Of a stretch of 64,000 bases of DNA, positions 55,621-64,000 are shown in pieces. A program made the translations under genes and the position numbers. Position 1 is the stretch's first letter. Each line of letters opens with the position of its first letter. Origin of the DNA: Adiantum capillus-veneris (taxonomy: Eukaryota; Streptophyta; Polypodiopsida; Polypodiales; Pteridaceae); the NCBI GenBank assembly GCA_014529385.2, contig CM043948.1, forward strand, positions 22,011,951-22,075,950. The letters are read 5' to 3'. Below the pieces are notes generated by a model, which was not told the DNA's origin, searched no databases, and was given only the letters and a program-made list of their open reading frames with translations.

Positions 55621-56280
55621 ACACTATAAGAGACTGAGGTCTTTGCCGCACATGACAGTCGTGCCACGATGAGAGAGAGTAGAGAGAAGAGGCGTGGGGG
55701 AAGAGAGAGAGAGAAAAAAAATTATGTTTTGCCACAGTTATTGGCTCAAGAATTTCCATGCAGATAGCATTGTTATTTGCCTCGGTTATAGCCTCATAGA
55801 TACCTTGGAATGAATATAGTATACTCCTATTGATATACCTGTCCATTATCTAATACAAAATATATAATAAAAAGTACTTTCATTTTGTATCTTCTCTATA
55901 TATTATATCTAATTATTGGTTATCCTCAAAAGAAATCCATTAAATTTTAGGATTCCCTTGGAATATTCTATCCCCCTGTCCCCCTTCTACCCCAAAATTT
56001 CACATTAGCAGAGACTGCTTGCCTTTTCATCCTCACCAGTTATCTGTCGTGCATTCCCTTCCAACCCTCTATGGTAGCTTAGTCCTTTGTGAGCCCCCCC
56101 CCCCCCCCCCCCCCCCTGTGCACATGCTGACGGGAGCAAAGCGACACCCGAACCCCAACGGCCTCTAAAACACCGGGGGCCGATGGCACGCATCGAGCCG
56201 GTCACGGTAAAGCGAACAAGGGGCACCACCTAGCTTTGAGCGGCTAGGACGCAGACCACCATGATGTGAACACCGCAAAC

Positions 56281-56282
<2 letters not shown>
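55621..56282. other. Unassigned DNA
   Basis: No gene recognised. It includes a 26-base C run at about 56091-56116. Confidence 0.5.

Positions 56283-56331
<49 letters not shown>
56283..56331. repeat. (CA)n microsatellite
   Basis: About 49 bases of CA. Confidence 0.97.
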
Positions 56332-56333
<2 letters not shown>

Positions 56334-57250
56334 TTGACAAATGATGAAAACCCTCGGGGGTGTGAGGGAGAATTATTTCTGTAGTATTTACAATGACCTT
56401 CCTTCCAGCAAGGCGGCACACCGTGGTGATAGAGAGGTAGGGAGAAAAGATGGTGAAACTACTTTATGCTCTAACGATGACTCGATGATTGTGAAACTTG
56501 CTGCCAAGAACGTGTATGTGTGTGTGCATCGACCATTGGATCCAATAGGTGGACGTGGCTCCCTTCACATGGTGCAATTCCCAAAGCAAACCATCACACA
56601 AGCCCCCTCCCCGTGATGCCAATAGTGTCAATTCTTCCCACTAAAACTCTACCAGTGCTGACCTCTCATGAACTGCCCCCCCTGATAGTGACCTCTTAGT
56701 GTCCTTTTATAGGTGTTGGCTGCTTGGATTAGGGTAATCCCAGTTTTATTAGGGTAAGCTAATCAGGGAGACAAAGCAAGGCAGGGGGGGCCCGGTGTGG
56801 TTGACCCTTGCTTTGCCTTGGGAGTTATTTAAAATGAAAACCTCTAGGTGGGCCTTTGTGACCATCACCTAGAGAGAGGGAATTTACAAATTGGGAATTT
56901 TACAAGGCTTGGGTGCAAATTGAAAAAATGATGATGATAACCTACAAATTACTGAAAATGGTGTCGTGGTTGCGTGATGCCGGCGAATGGTGTGTTGTCA
57001 GTGCATCGGTGTAGCGCGTACGTCTTTTCAAGGTCAGTTGGGACATTCCTTTGGCGCATTTGCTCTTTCTGTTATCGGTGTCGCGCGATTCGGGCCGTCT
57101 TCTTCTTTGTCGATGTCGTTTTTGTTTTTCCTTCTTTTTCTTGTATTTTCAGGTGCGTGCGTATATGTGTGTCGTGTGTATGTATGTGGGTATATGTGGG
57201 TGAGCGTGTGTGTATATATATAGATATGTGTGCATGTGCGTGTATGGGAA
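56332..57250. other. Unassigned DNA
   Basis: No gene recognised. It becomes GT-rich from about 57150. Confidence 0.45.
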
Positions 57251-57294
57251 CGGGGGGTGGGTATTAATATATATTTTTTTTATTTTTATTTTTT

Positions 57295-57340
57295 TCGGAC
57301 CTGGCAACGCAGAGACGGAGGGGGAGGGAAGATGGTGAAT

Positions 57341-57371
<31 letters not shown>

Positions 57372-57668
57372 TGTGTGCGTGTGAGCGGGTGTGAGTGTGT
57401 GTTGGGGACGGCGCTACACAGGCCGCGTGAGAGAGAGCGCGAGCGGGGAGGGTGGCCGCCTGCAGTGCGCGAGCGCGAGGAGACAGGGAGAGGGTGTGGA
57501 GAGAGAGGGGGGGGATGAGAGGATAGGGGGTGGGTGGTGTGTGTGTGTGTTTGTGTATATCCAACCGAGGGCCGGGGTCCGAGGGTGCGAGCGTGAGAGA
57601 GAGGCGGGGCTCGACAGCAGCCGCAAACGAAGGGGGGGGGGGTGAGAGGCTTAGTCGAGAGACGAGAG

Positions 57669-57762
<94 letters not shown>

Positions 57763-58240
57763 TGCCTAGCGGTGGTTCCCACCAAGGGAAAAAGAGGGAG
57801 AGAGAGAGAGGGTGTGAGGTTGTGAGGGGGGGGAAGAGGATAGGGGTGGGAGAGAGAGAAAAAAAAAGTGGATAGAGAGAGAGAGAGAGAGAGGATCCTC
57901 TAAGGCTTGCGGGACCGCTACCAAGAGAGAGAGAGAGAGAGAGAGAGCTAGAGTTAGGTGAAGAGAGGGGGGGGGGGGGGGGGGTGTAGAGTGTGGAGCA
58001 GAGGAGAGGGAGAATATTTGGAAGAGAGAGAGGGAGGATAATATTTATGGCAACCCGTCGGAGGGACAGAGGCACCAATGCACCTACCAGGCCGGGTGAT
58101 GCAGCGGCAGAGTAGGAGAGAGAGAGAGAGAATATTGGAGGAGCCGGGCAGTAGATGAGAGAGATATCGTCTTTTGGTGATAATGGAGGGGTGTGGCCAA
58201 ATTGGCGGTGCCGCACTAGTGGTTAACCTTGGGGGGGGGG
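57295..58240. repeat. Purine-rich low-complexity block with (GA)n and poly-G runs
   Basis: The plus strand is almost all purine: (GA)n at about 57675-57757, 57800-57810, 57872-57893 and 57924-57947. G runs include 29 bases at 57343-57371 and further runs at about 57967-57983 and 58230-58245. The long Ser/Leu/Pro ORF on the minus strand (57149-58216) is a translation of this repeat, not a gene. Confidence 0.9.
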
Positions 58241-58359
58241 GGGGGGTATGGTGAATGGTAAGGGCTTCTTTTTTCGTTTTTTTTTTCTTCTTTTGGTAAC
58301 AAGCCTTCCCTTCCTTAGGGTGTGGTTCTCACGTTCACGGTTTCGAAAGCCGGCCATCA

Positions 58360-58733
58360 TTAGCCCTCCCATCTGGCTAGAGGCATTAATGCTTCTAGCC
58401 ATTCCTCTACATCTTTAGTTGTGGAGTTAGAGGGTTCTCCCTCTTTTGGAATGTCTACCATGAACTCTGGATCAAACCTAAGAAAATACCTTTTCAGCCT
58501 CCATTCATTGACTCTAGTCTTGTGAATTCTCTCATCTGCTTCTGTCAGCTTATAGCTGTCATTGTCATAGCGTTTCTTGATGATGAATGGTCCTTCCCTT
58601 CCCATCTGGGTTGAAATTTCTTTTCCTTCCTTGTGTCAAATCTGTTTTCATATCTCAGCACTAACATACCTTTTTCCAGGCCCTTCTCTTTAAGCCCTTG
58701 ATTGAAAGTGAATCGGCGTCGTTCTGCCTGCAT
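58360..58733 (-). pseudogene. Element D integrase C-terminal module
   Basis: 58360-58605 encodes GPFIIKKRYDNDSYKL, the GPF/Y module that helps bind target DNA, ending at TAG 58360. The region before it (58545-58733, RRRFTFNQGLKEKGLEKGMLVLRYEN) is in another frame. Confidence 0.8.
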
Positions 58734-58853
58734 TGCATAGTGGTTGATTGCTTCTTCCCTGTCTAGTTGGAGCCTCTCCAGATCCAGGATATGGTTTCAA
58801 AGATTTATACTTGGGCAATGTATCTATCTAGCCAAGACTCGTAGGCTGGCTAT

Positions 58854-59718
58854 CTATACCTCAATGGGTAGAATTGCCTCCTTCCCATAAACTAGATGGA
58901 AAGGGGTGAAACCTAGTGATGTTTGAAACGTCGTTCGGTAGGCCCACAGAGCTGCCATGAGATGTTTATCCCAGTCTCCTGTGTGATTGTTCACCTGCTT
59001 TGTGATGATTTTGCAGATCATTCCATTTACCTTCTCTACCAGACCATTGCATTGTGGATAGTATGGTGTGGAGTGTCGGCGTGTGATACTTAATTTTTCC
59101 ATCAGTTCTCCCACCAAATCGCCTCTAAAACCTAGTCCTCTATCTGATATTATCTCTAGAGGAGTGCCAAAACGGTAACAGATATGCTCAAGAAAAAACT
59201 TTGCTACCTCTTCGGCTGTAATTCGGGTGGTGGCTGTTGCTTCTGCCCATCGGGTCATGTAGTCTACACCCACTATGATGTACAGTTTACTTGATTGGGC
59301 CCTTGGTAAAGGACCGATTGCATCTATTCCCCATTTCTCAAATGGACCGTATGAGATGATAGGAGTTTGTGGCTCGTAGGTTAATGTGCAATCACTGGCC
59401 ACTTGACAAGCCTTGCATGTTTTAATGGTGTACATCCCTGTTCAAGCTAGGACAAGAGTATACTACTTGTAGAATCTTCCTATTGGTGATATCTAGAGCA
59501 AAATGACCGCCACAGACACCATCATGGCAACTTGAAATTACCTCTGTGATCTCACTGGAGGTTGGCACCCGCCTAAGAATCTTATCCTTGCCCTTACAAT
59601 ACAAGTGGTCATTTACAAGGTGGTATCTGGTAGCCTTCCTTACCAGCCACTGTTTCTGGCCTTTGGTGTATCCTTCCGGACACTCTCCTGTATCTAGAAA
59701 GCTGAAAATATCAGGCAT
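58854..59718 (-). pseudogene. Element D integrase zinc and catalytic core
   Basis: 59422-59718 encodes the HHCC zinc region (SSCHDGVCGGHFALD..). 58854-59435 holds GIDAIGPLPRAQS, ISDRGLGFRGD and STPYYPQCNGLVEKVN, the three acidic residues of the DDE core. A frame change separates the two pieces. The core is otherwise open for 193 codons and looks well preserved. Confidence 0.88.
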
Positions 59719-59749
59719 AGCATCACTACCTGGAAAGAGTGGTAGCTTC

Positions 59750-60150
59750 AGTTTGATTGCTCCTACGAGAACGTCTTGTATTCTTTCTTTGGCTAGAGCA
59801 TCTGCCTCCTGATTTTCTGCTCTGGGACATGAAATAGTTTCACTGCTTCAAATTTCCTTAGAAGATCCTTAACTTGGCGTAGTTGACCAAGTAAAACCTA
59901 ATTTTTACAAACCCAAGTGCCATTTATCTTCCTTATCAAAAGCAAAGCATCACCAAACACATTTAGGCGTTGAATTCCTTGTGAAATACATTTTTCCAAC
60001 CCAAGAATTAGGGCTGCATATTTTGCTTCATTGTTGGAGTGGGAGTGTAATAACTGCCCGATGGAGAATACTCTTTCTTGTTGCTCATTGAAAATGACTA
60101 TGCCACTGTAGACTGGTCCATTGTTCTCTTGTATGCTCCGTCAAAGAAAA
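59750..60150 (-). pseudogene. Element D second RNase H, archaeal-type
   Basis: After SLFFDGAYKRT the frame shifts near 60100 to GIVIFNEQQERVFSIGQ, then NNEAKYAALILGLE, FGDALLLI, and after a second shift ENQEADALAKE. These are the D-E-D-D landmarks of the additional RNase H found in Tat-lineage elements. A TAG lies in the middle. Confidence 0.8.
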
Positions 60151-60988
60151 GAGAGTGAGCTCTTTCTAGACTAGGACTCTCTACCATTGGTGTTTCTTCC
60201 TTTGCTTTCGTGTTGACCTTCAGCTTCTTCTCATAGTGGCGATGAGTGAGAATTCCCGCTAAACTAGCCCTGGTGGAGTTTTCTACTTGCATAGTGTAGT
60301 CAAACTCTTGTAATCTAATTAACCACTTAGAGGTCCTAGATGAGACATCCATGTGTCGCATTACATATAGTAAAACCTCTTCCATTGTCAGGATTACAAA
60401 GGGTCTAGGCAAGAGATAGGAGTGGAACTTTGTGGTAGCAAACATTAGTGCCAGAAACATGTGTTCTACTTCGGTAAATCCCTTTTCCGATGGGGTCATG
60501 ACACGACTAGAGAAGTAAATAGGACGCATGAAAGAAGTTTGGGGGTCCTTTTGCATTAGCACGGCTCCGAGTGTATCACTTCCTACACTAGGGTTCACAT
60601 AAAATGGCTCGTCCCACTTAGGGGGTGAAATGGTGGGAAGCTTAGCTAGGATTTGCTTTACCTCGGTAAATTGCTGCTCATTTTCTTCACTCCATGAGAA
60701 GACATCCCTCTGGGTGATTTGTTGTAGGGGGAGGACCACTTGAGATAGTAAGTGAATGAACCTGCTTAAGTATCTTACCTTCTGAAGGAAAGAAACCAAC
60801 TGCTTAGCGGTGGTGGGTGACGACAAAGATACCAGGGCTTGAATATTGCTAGGGTCAACCTCAATCCCTTTTGCTGAAATTACATGGCCAAGGAGAGTGA
60901 CTTTGCTTTCACCAATGTGACACTTATCCACGTTGAGCTGGCCACCCAAGGTTTGCAGCCTGGTTAAGCCATCATAGACTTTGCTCAA
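60098..60988 (-). pseudogene. Element D RT thumb and first RNase H
   Basis: 296 open codons: LGHVISAKGIEVDPSNIQAL and FLQKVRYLSRFI (RT end). The first RNase H has FYVNPSVGSDTLGAVL and RPIYFSSRVMTPSEKGFTEV, where the canonical D of CDAS reads N, so the first RNase H active site is altered. It ends in the start of the second RNase H. Confidence 0.88.
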
Positions 60989-61428
60989 ATGAAGGGCTCG
61001 TGAACTATAGATGCAAAAATCATGTATAAAACCCGTATTGATGTTCCAAAGTAGGGCTGGAAAACAAAGGTCACATAGCGCTGAAATGTGGCCGGGGCAT
61101 TAGTGAGTCCAAAAGGCATCACCCTGTAAGCAAAGCATTCCCAAGGTGTGATGAAGGTTGTCTTCTTCTGATCTTCTTTCGCAATGCTAATCTGGAAGTA
61201 TCCTGAGTAGCCATTGCACACTGTGTATCGTTCATGACCCGCCACTTCATTGAGAATTTCATCCTGGAATGGGAGGGGAAAGTGATCCCTCTTCGTGGAT
61301 GCATTGAGAGGTTTATAGTCCACACAGACTCTCCACTTACCATTCTCTTTTGGTGTGACTACCACTGGGGAGACCCATTCTGAGTCTTCAACAGGGTAGA
61401 TGAAACCTGCTTGTAGCAACCTTCTCAC
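60985..61428 (-). pseudogene. Element D reverse transcriptase palm
   Basis: VSPVVVTPKENGKWRVCVDY, HFPLPFQDEILNEVAGHERY and VMPFGLTNAPATFQRY. The catalytic block reads IRVLYMIFA instead of xIDDF, lost by a frameshift and substitution, so RT is dead. The next frame resumes at 60988. Confidence 0.9.
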
Positions 61429-61476
61429 TTCTTTAAGTAGTGCCTCTTGTTGGATTACTCCAAGTCTTATGAGCTT

Positions 61477-62391
61477 CTACACTATGGGTTTACTGCCTTC
61501 CTTGAGTTTTATGTGGCGTTGCACTACTGTAATTCCTGTGATCTTATCATAGCCAACAATGAACAAAGTAGTGAAGTTACCTAGCATGGAGACATATTCC
61601 TTCCTTTCTTCATCGGTTAACTCATTTGAGAGCATTTTTTGTAACTTACCTGCATCCTCTAAGGACTGCGTATATGATGGTTCCTCTTGGTTTGTTGGGG
61701 GTGTTTCAGATTGTGTCAATCTTTTCGGGTCTTTAAGAATGACCCCCATCACTTCGATGCTACTGTCACTTCTGTCGGTGGTGGTTGTCTCTTCTCCTAA
61801 GGTAGACGAATAGTCGCTGGTGGACTCATCTTCTGAAGCCTCCAAGATCATGTTGCGTTTCTTCCCAGTACTCATGTCGTAGAATATGGACTTCCCTTTA
61901 GCGTCCTTCATCTGAATCATTTCGGTGCTCCAGTCTTCTTTAGCTTCCATAGCCATAAGCCAAGGCCTCCCAAGAATGATGGGGTAGCCCTCCCCTTTGT
62001 GTGGCATGACAAAGATGTCTACCTCCACTTCTGTATTGAATTCTTTTACTTTGACCACATTCACAATGCCCACGCATTTCACTCTTACATTATTTGCCAT
62101 TTTGGCTCGGCAAGGTGCCGGCCTACTTACCTCTAGTCCTAGATGGTGCATCATCTTTTCACTCATGACGTGTATTTGCACGCCACCATCTATGTAGACA
62201 TTTGAGGTACGTTGCCCCTTGATATGGGCATCCATGGTTGGTAGGATGTCGTTGAGATCCCTTCCAGAGATAGCCCCAGCTATCCTAGGTCTTGATTTCC
62301 TGGTACTCACCATTTTTGTCCATTGTCTCCTCATTCTTGGTGCAAGGTGGAGTAATTGGGGCCAAGTTATCTTCGGGCCCTGCATTAACAC
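61477..62391 (-). pseudogene. Element D protease and linker
   Basis: 304 open codons. The aspartic protease region contains NVYIDGGVQIHVMSEKMM (active-site D-G-G) and YPIILGRPWLMAMEAKEDW. It is followed by a Glu/Asp/Ser-rich linker and ELTDEERKEYVSMLGNFTTLF, the usual start of the RT-proximal part. Confidence 0.85.
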
Positions 62392-62415
62392 ATCCTGAAC
62401 TAAGTCATAGGGTTT

Positions 62416-63634
62416 TCAATACTCACCTAGTGAGAAGTCCACAATGTCTATCTTCCATCGCGGTTTAGCTGCTTGCTTGCTACACTCGGCCTTCCCTTTC
62501 ATTTTCTCTTCTCTTTGAGGGGCTTCCTCGTGCTTGGCACGCTGCACTCCCATAGCATCCACTTCTTCTACCTTCGCTTTCCCTTTGTGCTTCTCTGGAA
62601 CTGATTCTTCTACCTTTGCCTTCCCTTTAGCCTCCAAGCTAATAACACTCACCGCTTGGTTCACAACAGGTGGTGGGGGTAGTGGTGGAATGAGAGGTTG
62701 TGGTGGTGGTTGTTGTTGTACAGGTGGTCGAAGGAGTTGGACCGATGGGATCGGCCCTGGTTGCCTAGGTGGTGGTGGTCTTGCTCTTGGCGGAGAGATC
62801 TGATTCTGTCTCCCCCCTCTATTGAAATTCTGCCTCCTTGGATGTGGGCAGTAGTACATACCATGGCCGTCTTCCCCGCAATTGTAGCAGTGGTACTCTT
62901 GGTTCTGCCTTCGTTGTCCTCTCCCTTGTTGTGGATTCGTGAAAAGTGCATGCCCTTGCTGCACAGATGCACGGATAAACTCTCTAGTTGGGTGGTGATG
63001 CGACTCAGCAGGTCTTGCTGCTCCTCTGATTCCTCTTGCGGTTGGGCTCTATGACTGGCTGTTGCAGTCATTGGGGTTGGTCGTGCCGATCTTGTTTCCT
63101 TTGACTCGTTTACTCTTGCTTTCATGCGCAGCTTCTTGTCTTTAAGGCGGGCTACTTCTACTGCCAACTCATATGTTGCAGGAAACCTTCCCTTCACCTT
63201 CTCTCTAAGCGGCGACCACAGACCAGCAAGGAAACGGTCCTTCTTTAGGAAAATAGGCGCTCCTTCGCCTTCCTCTAGAGAGGTAACCCATCTCTCCCAT
63301 AAGTCCACAAATTTGGACTCGTAGGTGGCATACTCTAGCAGACGTCCCTACTTCAATTCCGTCAGTAGCTGCCATAGCTTCTCCGAGGTTGTGCCTCCAC
63401 CAAACCTCTTTACAAAAGCAGACCTTAACACATCCCATGCATTCTTGGTAGCCTGGGCCAATGCATTATACCATTTCTCGGCCTCTACTTTCATCAGTAG
63501 AGGAAAAATTCGAAGTCGTGAAGCGTCGTCATCTTTATTGAAGACGACACAAGCAATGTCGAAATCATCTAAAAAGTCAGTGGGAGATCTTCTCCCTTCT
63601 TTCCATTGAACGTGGGGAAAGAAACACTTGCCAT
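62416..63634 (-). pseudogene. Element D gag
   Basis: ATG at 63634 (MASVSFPTFNGKKGED). A frameshift near 63570 leads to LDDFDIACVVF and VEAEKWYNALAQATK, gag capsid features. A TAG is at about 63345. The main open piece is 62661-63308 (ESKFVDLWERWVTSLEEGEG region). The zinc knuckle CYNCGEDGHGMYYCP (about 62860-62905) is in the overlapping frame 62416-62964, followed by a Pro-rich segment and Lys/Glu-rich repeats. Confidence 0.85.
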
Positions 63635-64000
63635 GGTAGTGACTCAGGAAATTACAAACCTTTTTTTTTTTTTTAAGATTAATGACAGTAGCGGCTTATA
63701 GCGGCTTTTTACAGGGTTGGGTGGATAGGTTAAAACAGGATAAAGATAGAAACATTAAAGGAATGGTGGTAATCCAATATGGGGATAATGATAGGGTTTG
63801 GGTAATTAAGGATTTCTCCTAGTACCGCCGCACCTAATAGGTACACGATCTTCTGTTGGTAGAAGATTTTCCTATCTACATAGATATTCACATGCATATG
63901 CTGTAGGAATCTGAACGGGAATGCTGTCGACCCGTTTTCCATCATGCAAAGAGGGTGGAGTACTTACTTATACTCTTACCATGCTAGTGTTGATGAGTCG
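63635..64000 (-). other. Region upstream of element D gag
   Basis: A T-run at 63661-63674, then AT-rich sequence. Probably the leader of element D. No primer-binding site or LTR edge is seen before the window ends. Confidence 0.5.

Larger units (their letters stand above)
58360..63634 (-). mobile_element. Element D, Tat-like Ty3/gypsy retrotransposon, internal region
   Basis: Minus strand, domains in order gag, zinc knuckle, protease, RT, RNase H, a second (archaeal-type) RNase H, integrase, GPF module. No chromodomain is seen. The extra RNase H is the mark of the Tat branch of plant gypsy elements. No LTR pair, primer site or purine tract was found in the window, so the ends are open. Confidence 0.87.

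Noticed and set aside
57149-58216. 355-codon Ser/Leu/Pro-rich minus-strand ORF
   Set aside because: It is open because GA/CT repeats have no stops; it has no domain and the composition follows the repeats.

Overview
The window reads as repeat-dense nuclear DNA from a land plant. The evidence is plant-type LTR retrotransposons primed by initiator-Met tRNA, a BURP-domain gene (a plant-only family), introns with GT..AG borders, long (TG)n and (GA)n microsatellites, and repeated nested insertion. The low gene density fits a large genome, possibly fern-like or another non-angiosperm; that lineage guess is weak. I see only one gene that looks like a normal host gene.

Layout. 1-16141: a minus-strand chromovirus (element A) carries in its gag gene a complete plus-strand relative, element B (3013-11982, 5-bp duplication GTGTA). 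A's 5' LTR (13211-16141) carries a 1.34-kb CACTA-ended insertion (14575-15914). 16142-25900: mostly unassigned DNA with microsatellites, a possible minus-strand LTR-element start near 22.4 kb, and decayed ORFs with a repeated protein motif (23.3-23.9 kb). 25.98-27.35 kb: decayed LINE. 28935-30026: an intact BURP gene with TATA box and AATAAA. 30.2-33.1 kb: LINE zinc-finger and copia gag remnants. 34.2-37.3 kb: copia RT/RNase H and Ty3/gypsy RT-integrase remnants. 37429-46950: a 9.5-kb DNA transposon with 33-bp terminal inverted repeats, inserted in a gypsy protease gene. 47934-54731: element C, a minus-strand copy of the A/B family without its 5' end. 54.96-55.62 kb: another gypsy RT fragment. 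55.6-58.3 kb: low-complexity DNA. 58360-63634: element D, a minus-strand Tat-like gypsy element with two RNase H domains.

The most notable object is the 9.5-kb transposon. It has two convergent gene cassettes meeting at a 93-bp tandem repeat and a 323-bp hairpin. The minus cassette encodes a spliced transposase-like protein and, after it, a histone H3-like protein: a MARTKQ start, a tail of about 200 residues, and a recognisable H3 fold. K4 is kept, while the K9, S10 and K14 positions read I, A and E. The plus cassette encodes two unrecognised proteins, one with a tentative BAH-like segment. A transposon carrying its own H3 with an altered K9 position suggests, as a hypothesis, that it manipulates or evades host chromatin silencing. 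This copy is damaged, with a TAA in the H3 gene and frameshifts in the transposase.

Almost all retroelement genes here are broken. Coordinates of degenerate fragments are approximate to tens of bases.
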